The position numbers and the translations under genes are program-made. Positions 58,376-64,000 of a stretch of 64,000 nt of DNA are shown in pieces. The DNA is from Sphingomonas sp. BAUL-RG-20F-R05-02. Lineage in GTDB: Bacteria; Pseudomonadota; Alphaproteobacteria; Sphingomonadales; Sphingomonadaceae. Location of the stretch: assembly GCF_022662305.1 (NCBI RefSeq), contig NZ_JAKNQH010000002.1:434001-498000 (forward strand), in the 5' to 3' direction. Each line of letters begins with the position of its first letter. Position 1 is the stretch's first letter. The notes under the pieces are model-generated. The model did no database searches, was not told the origin of the DNA, and saw nothing but the letters and a program-made list of their open reading frames with translations.

Positions 58376-59497
58376 ATGCCAAAGTTCTGGTGGCCGAAGT
58401 TCTGGTTGATCGTGGGCATCGCGCCGGCCGCCGTAGCGCTGCCGGCCGCCGCGCAACTCCGCCCACTGGTCGAGCCGCCCTCTTCCGCCGATGCGGCGCG
58501 AAATGGCGTGGAGGTGTTCCTGCTCAACGAAGGCGCGCAGGCCGCGCCCGCACAAGGTCCGTCCGAGATCGACACGATCGCGCGCGACGGGTCGCATCTA
58601 CACCTCGTCGCCGCGCCCGACGGCGAGGGTCCGGTCGCGCCGGGTGGCTTCGCGCGCATGCATTACCGTCTTGCCGCCGTCGCGCCTGCGACGTTGGTCG
58701 CCAGTGCACCGCCGCAGGATCAGACCGCCGCACCGGTCGAAGCGGCGGCGATGCTCGACCACCGACCCGCGCCGGCGGTTGCGGAAAACGTCGTCACTAC
58801 GTCGGCCGGCACATCGGGGGCGTTCTTGGACCGCTTCCACGCCTACGCGCCGATCTACGGCGCTTTCGGACTGAACGATGCAGGCGGCAAATTGCAGTTC
58901 AGCTTCGCGTTCCGTGGGCTCGGACACGAGGACGGGCCGCATCTCGATTTCGCGTACACGCAGACGATGTTCTGGGCACTCAACCAACCGTCGGTGCCGT
59001 TCCGCTCGACGACCTACAACCCGGAGCTCTATGTCGAAATGCCGCTCGATGCGACCACCGCCGCCGCGATCGGCGTCCGGCACGATTCGAACGGCGGCGG
59101 CCCGGCCACCTCGATCGACATCAACCGCGCGTATCTCCGGCTCAACAAGACCGTGGCGCTGGGGGACGGATGGCGGCTCGATCTCACCCCGCAAGCGTGG
59201 TTGTTTATCCGCAACCGCGGCATCGCCGATAACATAGGTCGCTATTGGGGCTATAGCGCGATCACGGCCGCGATCGGGCGGCAGGACGGCATCAAGCTCG
59301 CCCTTACCGCGCGCGGCAATCCCGCAACCGGCAAAGGCGCGGCCGAAGCGTTCCTGTCGTATCCGCTCGCGGCGCTGGGCGAGGGCTGGCCGCACATCTA
59401 CCTCTTTGGCCAGGCGTGGAGCGGCTATGGCGAGGCGATCGACGATTATAACCGGCGCACCACGCGAGCCAGGCTCGGCATCGCCTTCACCCGCTGA
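58376..59497 (+). CDS. pldA: outer-membrane phospholipase A (OMPLA)
   Basis: The 373-residue protein has a signal peptide with a repeated Lys-Phe-Trp (MPKFWWPKFWLI, residues 1-12) and an Ala/Pro-rich spacer (about 30-130). The C-terminal barrel of about 230 residues carries the OMPLA signature IGVRHDSNGGGP (His and Ser catalytic, H-x-S-N-G). PldA hydrolyses phospholipids that leak into the outer leaflet. The long spacer before the barrel is unlike E. coli PldA. It is divergent from hisN by about 65 bases. Confidence 0.92.
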   Translation: MPKFWWPKFWLIVGIAPAAVALPAAAQLRPLVEPPSSADAARNGVEVFLLNEGAQAAPAQGPSEIDTIARDGSHLHLVAAPDGEGPVAPGGFARMHYRLAAVAPATLVASAPPQDQTAAPVEAAAMLDHRPAPAVAENVVTTSAGTSGAFLDRFHAYAPIYGAFGLNDAGGKLQFSFAFRGLGHEDGPHLDFAYTQTMFWALNQPSVPFRSTTYNPELYVEMPLDATTAAAIGVRHDSNGGGPATSIDINRAYLRLNKTVALGDGWRLDLTPQAWLFIRNRGIADNIGRYWGYSAITAAIGRQDGIKLALTARGNPATGKGAAEAFLSYPLAALGEGWPHIYLFGQAWSGYGEAIDDYNRRTTRARLGIAFTR

Positions 59498-59597
59498 ACC
59501 GCGGTCACGCCTTGTTAGCAGTTTGCGCTCTACACAACCGGCGGGGACCACAGGGTCGCGCGCGTGCGCGGCCGCATGGGTAAGAGGTGGACGATCC

Positions 59598-60668
59598 GTG
59601 AAGACCGGAGCGCGCAGGCACGCCACAGCGACTGACGAGGGCTCGGCGGCATTGTTCGAGCGGATCCGCGATTTTCTGCTGGATCAACGGCTCAGCGCCG
59701 ATCCGCGCCATTACCAGTTCGCATACCGCATAATGACCGAAACCGATGGCGTACTCGCCCGTTCGGTGCAGACGTTGACCGAGGGCGGATTTCGCCTGAC
59801 GGCGCGCGATATCGAAAAGTTGGGCGGCGAGGCCGCTGTCGCGACGCCTTTGTCAGTGGTGCCCCCGCCCCCCCGCGCGCCCGAACAACGCCACGAGTCG
59901 GTTGCTGCCATGCCTGATGCGGCTGCGCTCGCCGATGGGCTGATCGCACGCACGCAGGCGCAGGTCGCCGGCTTTTCCGACATGGTGCATGCGATCCGGA
60001 CCGAAACAGAGGATTTCAGCCGCGATCTCGCCGCGAGCGCCGATGCGATCCATGCCACATCCGACGTGGATGAGGTCGTGCGGCTGACCAGCGTGATGCT
60101 GGCGCGCGTGCAGGCTGCGGAAAGCCGGCTGGCCGACGCAACGGTTGAGGCCAGCGAACTGCGCGTCGCGCTTGAGGAAGCGCGCGAGAATGCCCGACGC
60201 GACCCGCTGACCGATCTGCCGAATCGTCGCGCCTTCGAGGAGGCGTTCGCTCGCGCAGGCGCCGGTCGGCCGATCCACGTGGCGTTGTGCGATATCGATC
60301 GGTTCAAGTCGGTGAACGACCGCTTCGGTCATGCGGTCGGCGACCGTGTGCTGAAGGCGATCGCGGCGGCCCTGAGCAGCGCGTGCGAGGGGCACCTCGT
60401 CGCGCGCCACGGCGGTGAGGAATTCGCGGTGTTGTTCGTCGGCGTCGATCGCGACGAGGCGGTGGCAACGCTGGAGTCCGCGCGTGCGCAGGTTGCGGCA
60501 CGCCGTTTCCGCGTGCGCGAATCCGACGCTCAGATCGGCGCGGTGACCTTCTCCGCCGGCATAAGCGGCACTTCGCGCGCAGAGGATCTCAGTGCCGTTT
60601 TGGCCCGTGCCGACGCGCTGCTGTACGCGGCGAAGCATGCCGGGAGAGACCAGCTTCGCGCCGGTTAG
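59598..60668 (+). CDS. soluble GGDEF diguanylate cyclase
   Basis: This 356-residue protein has no signal or span. Residues 1-175 are a mostly helical region (DEGSAALFERIRDFLLDQRL, then charged repeats), and residues about 190-350 are the GGDEF domain with RHGGEEFAVLF. The residues at the position of the RxxD inhibition site read Cys-Glu-Gly-His, so that site is missing. It should make cyclic di-GMP without product feedback there. I chose the GTG at 59598 (GAGGTGG upstream); no good ATG is in frame. It is about 100 bases downstream of pldA. Confidence 0.9.
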   Translation: MKTGARRHATATDEGSAALFERIRDFLLDQRLSADPRHYQFAYRIMTETDGVLARSVQTLTEGGFRLTARDIEKLGGEAAVATPLSVVPPPPRAPEQRHESVAAMPDAAALADGLIARTQAQVAGFSDMVHAIRTETEDFSRDLAASADAIHATSDVDEVVRLTSVMLARVQAAESRLADATVEASELRVALEEARENARRDPLTDLPNRRAFEEAFARAGAGRPIHVALCDIDRFKSVNDRFGHAVGDRVLKAIAAALSSACEGHLVARHGGEEFAVLFVGVDRDEAVATLESARAQVAARRFRVRESDAQIGAVTFSAGISGTSRAEDLSAVLARADALLYAAKHAGRDQLRAG

Positions 60669-60685
60669 CGGTTTGCGCCAATCTG

Positions 60686-60700
60686 TGGTGCGTTCCACCA
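60686..60700 (+). promoter_or_regulatory. TGGTG-N5-CACCA dyad, candidate activator site
   Basis: A short perfect dyad lies about 98 bases upstream of the predicted sigma-54 transcription start, at the usual distance for an enhancer-binding protein site. With only 5-base arms the assignment is tentative. Confidence 0.3.
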
Positions 60701-60763
60701 GCGAAATACCAGGAACCGCGCGGCGGATTTCCCTAAGCCTATCATTTGAAACCGTTTTTAGAC

Positions 60764-60780
60764 TTGGCACACTCCCTGCA
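60764..60780 (+). promoter_or_regulatory. candidate sigma-54 (RpoN) promoter
   Basis: TTGGCACACTCCCTGCA matches the consensus YTGGCACG-N4-TTGCW at 11 of 13 positions, with the obligatory GG and GC exactly spaced. Predicted start near 60791. It is the only strong sigma-54 element I found in the window. It lies 57 bases before a tiny open reading frame and nowhere near a larger gene. Confidence 0.6.
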
Positions 60781-60798
60781 AACCTTTTTGCATCGGCA

Positions 60799-60830
60799 GC
60801 CGGATGGTCCGGCCGCCGCTAAATGGGACC
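60799..60830 (+). promoter_or_regulatory. alternative hairpins in the micro-operon leader
   Basis: GCCGGA-TGG-TCCGGC (60799-60813) and GGTCC-N15-GGACC (60806-60810 with 60826-60830) share bases and cannot form together. The second would occupy GGGACC, the likely ribosome site for the ATG at 60837; the first would leave it free. Confidence 0.45.
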
Positions 60831-60836
60831 ACTGCC

Positions 60837-60947
60837 ATGACCAACCGTTTCGCTTCGCTTCAGCAGATCGCCGCCTCACTGCTCGGCGCGCTGGTCTTCA
60901 CCGTGCTGCTCGCCGGCACCGCCGTTACTGCCGCGCCGATCGCGTGA
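60837..60947 (+). CDS. 36-residue single-span membrane protein
   Basis: The open frame from ATG 60837 to TGA 60947 encodes 36 residues: a short polar start (MTNRFASLQQ) then one hydrophobic span (about residues 11-33) and the end APIA. GGGA lies about eight bases upstream. I cannot name a family. Support for a real gene comes from the sigma-54 element upstream, the leader hairpins and the coupled second frame; a tiny frame alone would prove nothing. The product would sit in the inner membrane. Its size suggests a stress or regulatory microprotein, but the role is inference. Confidence 0.55.
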   Translation: MTNRFASLQQIAASLLGALVFTVLLAGTAVTAAPIA

Positions 60948-61066
60948 CGGCGATGCGCCTCATCGGTCGTGGCGACATCGCTCGCCCGATCGCCCTAGCC
61001 GCCATATCCTTCCTGCTGACCGGCGTGATGCTGCTCGGTCACGTCGAACCCGCCGGGCTGATTTGA
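60944..61066 (+). CDS. second single-span microprotein, coupled to the first
   Basis: A GTG at 60944 overlaps the stop of the first microgene (GTGA) and opens a 40-residue frame to 61066; an ATG at 60953 would give 37 residues. The product has a polar, basic start (MRLIGRGDIAR) and one hydrophobic span (about PIALAAISFLLTGVMLLGHV). The arrangement implies translational coupling with the 36-residue protein. No family is recognised. It ends ten bases before the convergent phhB stop. Confidence 0.5.
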   Translation: MTAMRLIGRGDIARPIALAAISFLLTGVMLLGHVEPAGLI

Positions 61067-61076
61067 CGCCCGGCGA

Positions 61077-61367
61077 CTACGCCAGCAACGCCTCGATCGC
61101 TCGGGCGAGATCGACGTCGCGGTGGGAGAGGCCGCCGGCATCATGCGTCGTCAAGGCGATATCGACGCGGTTCCATACGTTGCTCCACTCCGGATGGTGG
61201 TCGGCGCGCTCCGCCAGCAACGCCACGCGCGTCATGAACCCGAAAGCGCCGGAAAAATCCGCAAAGGTGAAGCTGCGCGTGATCGCGTCGCGCGCCTCGT
61301 CATAATCCCATTCGTCGAGTTCATCGAGCGCGTCCGCACGGTCCGCATCGCTGAGCTGTTCGATCAT
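61077..61367 (-). CDS. phhB: pterin-4a-carbinolamine dehydratase
   Basis: The 96-residue enzyme dehydrates 4a-hydroxytetrahydropterin, the product of phenylalanine hydroxylase. It shows the signature [20 protein letters not shown] (about 57-76) with the catalytic His residues, and has normal length. phhA is not adjacent, so a general pterin-recycling role is also possible. Start at the ATG 61367. It is convergent with the two microgenes and divergent from ccmA. Confidence 0.93.
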   Translation of the reverse strand: MIEQLSDADRADALDELDEWDYDEARDAITRSFTFADFSGAFGFMTRVALLAERADHHPEWSNVWNRVDIALTTHDAGGLSHRDVDLARAIEALLA

Positions 61368-61423
61368 CTTCGCGCATCCTCATGGCTGGCGTGGGGTCCG
61401 CCTTCTCGCCTAAGGCATAGCCG

Positions 61424-62017
61424 ATGGCCGCGCCCGATCAACCGCCCGCACACTTGGCCTTTCGCGACGTCACGTGCGTACGTGGCGGGCGCGCGTTGTT
61501 CACCGGGCTGACATTCACGCTCGCAGCCGGCGAGGCGGCGCTGGTGACCGGCCCGAACGGTATCGGCAAATCGAGCCTGTTGCGGATCGCCGCCGGACTG
61601 CTCGCCCCCGCTTCGGGCGCGGTGGAGGCGGAGCGGTGCGCGCTGATGGCGGATGCCGCCGCACTCGATGGCGGTCTTCGACTGGTTGACGCGCTGGCGT
61701 TCTGGGCGGCGCTCGATGGCGTGCCCGACTCCGCGCGCCGCGTGACCGATGCGCTCGCCGCGACCGGGCTGGCGGCGCTTGCGGCGGTGCCGGTCCGGCT
61801 GCTCTCCACCGGGCAGCGCCGTCGCGCGGTGCTTGCGCGCGTCGTCGCGAGCGGCGCCCCGCTGTGGCTGCTGGACGAGCCGGCCAACGGCTTGGACAAA
61901 GCCAGCCTGGCTCTCCTCGAGAGCTTGATCGCCGCGCACCGCACGCGCGGCGGAGTCGCGGTCGTGGCGACACATACCGCCATCTCCGTGCCGGACGCCC
62001 GGACGATCGCACTTTGA
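61424..62017 (+). CDS. ccmA: heme exporter ATP-binding protein CcmA
   Basis: CcmA is the ATPase of the CcmABCD system for cytochrome c maturation. The 197-residue protein has Walker A GPNGIGKSSLL (about 42-52), the signature LSTGQRRRAVLARV (about 128-141) and Walker B WLLDEPANGLD. The short length is normal for CcmA. The stop overlaps the ccmB start (TTGA), so both are coupled. The remaining ccm genes are not in this window. Confidence 0.94.
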   Translation: MAAPDQPPAHLAFRDVTCVRGGRALFTGLTFTLAAGEAALVTGPNGIGKSSLLRIAAGLLAPASGAVEAERCALMADAAALDGGLRLVDALAFWAALDGVPDSARRVTDALAATGLAALAAVPVRLLSTGQRRRAVLARVVASGAPLWLLDEPANGLDKASLALLESLIAAHRTRGGVAVVATHTAISVPDARTIAL

Positions 62018-62664
62018 GCGCGCTTGCTCGCCTGATCGCGCGCGATCTGCGGCTGGCGTGGGCGGGCGGCGGCATGGGCAATCCGATCGCGTTCTTCCTG
62101 CTCGTCGCGATCCTGTTCCCGTTCGCGATCGGGCCGGATGCGGCGCTGCTCGCCCGTGTTGGCGGTGGCGTGATCTGGTCGGCTGCGCTGCTGGCGGCGC
62201 TGCTGCCGGTGGACCGGCTGATCGGCCCAGATGCGGAGGCGGGCATGTTCGATCAGTTGAGCGTGCGCGGTTTCTCGATGAGCGGGGTGGCCGCCGCCAA
62301 AATCCTCGCGCACTGGCTCGCGTTCGCGCCGCCGCTGATGCTGGCGGCGGTGATCGCGGCCGGGCTGCTCGGCCTGTCGGGCGGGGCGCTTGGCCGGGTG
62401 GAGCTGGGGTTGTTGATCGGCACACCGGGGCTTGCCGCGCTGGCGGTAGCGGTGTCGGCGCTGATCGCCGGTTTGCGCGGTGCGGGTGCGCTCGCCGGGC
62501 TGCTGATGCTGCCAATGGCGGTGCCGCTGCTGATCTTCGGTGCCGGCGCGCTCGATCCCGGCGGCGGCGCGGGCGCGTTCAAACTGCTCGGCGCGGTTAG
62601 CCTGGTGCTGGTCGCCGGTACGCCGTTCGTGACGGGTGCTGCGATGCGGGTTGCGATGGAATAG
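62014..62664 (+). CDS. ccmB: heme exporter protein CcmB
   Basis: The 216-residue inner-membrane protein has six hydrophobic spans and the family pattern of CcmB (LIARDLRLAWAGGG at the start, FFLLVAILFPFAIGP, then FDQLSVRGFSMSGVAAAKILAHW). I propose the TTG at 62014 because it overlaps the ccmA stop by four bases and fits the family N-terminus; no ATG lies close by. It works with CcmA. ccmC does not follow; the next gene is on the other strand. Confidence 0.93.
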   Translation: MSALARLIARDLRLAWAGGGMGNPIAFFLLVAILFPFAIGPDAALLARVGGGVIWSAALLAALLPVDRLIGPDAEAGMFDQLSVRGFSMSGVAAAKILAHWLAFAPPLMLAAVIAAGLLGLSGGALGRVELGLLIGTPGLAALAVAVSALIAGLRGAGALAGLLMLPMAVPLLIFGAGALDPGGGAGAFKLLGAVSLVLVAGTPFVTGAAMRVAME

Positions 62665-62694
62665 GGCGGAGCGTCAGCCCCGCCCCTCCCGAAA

Positions 62695-63336
62695 TCAGAA
62701 GCGGTAGCCGACGCCGCCGACCACCTGATGCCGATCCAGCGTCGTCCGCAACCGTGCGTTGGCAAGGTCGATGCTGCCGATCTCGTAGTGCGTGTAGACG
62801 TATTCGAGCTTGGTATAGAAATGCGGCGTCAGGCCGAGTTCGCCGCCGGCACCGACATGGAAGCCGTTCAGATCCTGCGATTCGACCAGATCCTGCGAGA
62901 AGACCGGGCTGCTGTCGCGGATCTTCAGGTTGCCGTTGGAATAGCCGCCCTTGATGTACACCATCGACGCGTGGGGAAGCACGAAGCCCACGCGCACGCC
63001 GGCGGTAACGTTGCGGCCGGCACTGAGACATTCGTCGATAATACCGACCGTGTCGCACGATTTGGTGGTCGACCCGGCGATCCCGGCATAGGCGCCGACA
63101 AACCCGCCGTTACCGAACACCGCGTCATAGCCAAGTTCGGTGCCGTAGGTGAAACCGCTCTGGCCGCCGCTGATGCGCTGGCTACCGGTCTGGTCGGTGT
63201 AGGTCACGACCGGCGCGACATTGTCCCAGCCGCCGCGCAGTTCGATCCGCGCACCGCCGGCCGGTGCCGCTTCCTGTGCGACGGCAGGCGTGGCGGCGAG
63301 CAGGGCGGCGCCTGCGAACAGAAGCATCTTCATCAT
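62695..63336 (-). CDS. outer-membrane beta-barrel protein
   Basis: The 213-residue protein has a signal peptide (MMKMLLFAGAALLAATPAVA, cleavage near residue 21) and a predicted eight-stranded barrel. Alternating aromatic/polar strands are visible, and the C-terminus ends in GVGYRF (terminal Phe, typical for BAM recognition). Two Cys (SCDTVGIIDEC) lie in an outer loop and may form a disulfide. This is the opacity/OmpW-like type abundant in sphingomonads; no specific role is shown. GGGGGAC precedes the ATG. Confidence 0.88.
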   Translation of the reverse strand: MMKMLLFAGAALLAATPAVAQEAAPAGGARIELRGGWDNVAPVVTYTDQTGSQRISGGQSGFTYGTELGYDAVFGNGGFVGAYAGIAGSTTKSCDTVGIIDECLSAGRNVTAGVRVGFVLPHASMVYIKGGYSNGNLKIRDSSPVFSQDLVESQDLNGFHVGAGGELGLTPHFYTKLEYVYTHYEIGSIDLANARLRTTLDRHQVVGGVGYRF

Positions 63337-63458
63337 AGTCCCCCGGTACAGTGTCTGGATGAGGACTAACGGAGATGGGTTGATTGACTGTTAATCACGC
63401 GCGATGTTCTATTGCGAATGCTTTAAGGTGTTGGTGGGTTATTTGCTTGCACTGCGCC

Positions 63459-63496
63459 GCGGCGAAGCCGCATCGTCGGACGGCGCTGTAGCGCCG
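63459..63496. other. two GC hairpins between two minus-strand genes
   Basis: GCGGC-GAA-GCCGC (63459-63471) and CGGCGCT-GT-AGCGCCG (63481-63496) lie downstream of the methyltransferase gene and upstream of the beta-barrel gene. They could end the methyltransferase transcript. The rest of the gap 63337-63534 contains no gene that I can support. Confidence 0.5.
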
Positions 63497-63534
63497 CCGG
63501 CCGTGCGATTTTTGCGCGGGTTGGCGTCGCCGGG

Positions 63535-64000
63535 CTAGGCCCGGTCGGCGCTCCACCGCGCGAAAATCGCCGTCGGCAACAACAGCCCGCGCGCTTCCTC
63601 ACGCACCGCCATCTCGCCAACCTCGATCGTGCCGCCGAGATCGCCGAGCGCCTGCCGCACCACCTCGCCGATCGCCAGCGCCGACATGCGCACCGCATAG
63701 ACCGTCAGCACCAGGAACTTGCTGTCCTTGTCGAGCAGGCGGCGGCAATCCGCGATCAGCCCGGGCAAGCCCTCCTCCAGCCGCCACACCTCGCCATCCG
63801 GGCCACGCCCGAACTTGGGGGGATCGAGGAAGATGCCATCGTAGCGCTTCTCGCGACGCACCTCGCGCGCCGCGAACTTGGCCGCATCATCCACCATCCA
63901 GCGGATCGGGCGATCGGCGAGATCGGACAGGAAGGCGTTGGCCTTGCCCGCCTCGACCGATTTCTTTGATGCATCGACGTGCGTCACCGCCGCCCCCTTC
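63535..64000 (-). CDS. class I SAM-dependent rRNA methyltransferase, partial
   Basis: The 5' end lies beyond the window; the visible C-terminal part of about 155 residues has a SAM-binding end (AAVTHVDASKKSVEAGKANA), the catalytic-type motif IFLDPPKFGRG (about 50-60 of the visible part) and the C-terminal strands of a Rossmann methyltransferase. The DPPKF motif resembles the RlmI/RlmK group of cytosine-C5 or guanine-N2 rRNA methyltransferases, but the target cannot be set from a fragment. Confidence 0.85.
   Translation of the reverse strand, partial: KGAAVTHVDASKKSVEAGKANAFLSDLADRPIRWMVDDAAKFAAREVRREKRYDGIFLDPPKFGRGPDGEVWRLEEGLPGLIADCRRLLDKDSKFLVLTVYAVRMSALAIGEVVRQALGDLGGTIEVGEMAVREEARGLLLPTAIFARWSADRA

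Overview
The window is chromosomal DNA of a high-GC alphaproteobacterium, most likely a sphingomonad (Sphingomonas or a close relative). This rests on gene order (nusA/YlxR block, rpmF-plsX-fabH-ihfA-merR, rpmI-rplT-pheS-pheT), a class I PHA synthase next to a phasin, Sphingomonas-like secreted proteins and strong GC codon bias. Nearly all of it is dense housekeeping sequence. I see no tRNA, rRNA, CRISPR array, IS element, prophage or plasmid gene, and no gene-free gap longer than 300 bases (the longest is about 285, after fhs).

Layout. 1-3272 (-): rimP, nusA, a tautomerase and a YlxR/L7Ae protein, a transcription/translation operon probably running into infB off the left edge. 3438-4643 (+): a sugar-dehydrogenase lipoprotein. 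4741-10631 (-): a pentose-phosphate block (rpiA, tkt, tal, gnd, HAD phosphatase). 10757-13407: DedA, a polytopic membrane protein and a small secreted protein. 13437-21071 (-): coq7, dsbB, ctpA, envC, rlmH, rsfS, nadD, an aldo/keto reductase and proA. 21183-28896 (+): an HscC-type Hsp70 with a membrane-bound J-like partner, a flavoprotein, a DEAD-box helicase and hisC. 28945-35324: a MASE1-PAS-GGDEF cyclase, alaC, then phaC, a phasin and clpS. 35412-43771: a Crp/Fnr regulator, murA, fhs, aspC, a fused pabBC, an MBL hydrolase and a MAPEG protein. 43958-47037 (+): rpmF-plsX-fabH-ihfA-merR. 47291-55172 (-): prfC, a small membrane protein, an aldose epimerase, pheT, pheS, a LysE-type exporter, rplT and rpmI. 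55320-64000: AsmA, hisN, pldA, a GGDEF protein, a pair of tiny membrane-protein genes, phhB, ccmAB, an outer-membrane barrel and a partial rRNA methyltransferase.

Four places deserve a second look. (1) At 60764-61066 a near-consensus sigma-54 promoter precedes two overlapping microgenes of 36 and about 40 codons, each encoding one membrane span, with a leader that can form two competing hairpins. (2) The first 300 bp of pheS (53521-53820) are 51% GC by hand count against 72% on both sides, as if the 5' end had been replaced by recombination. (3) The phasin gene appears to have two starts, giving a long form with a Pro/Ala-rich head and a canonical 145-residue form, and its promoter overlaps a triple TGTTGCA operator-like repeat. 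(4) The HscC-type chaperone is translationally coupled to a membrane-anchored J-like protein that lacks a proper HPD motif.
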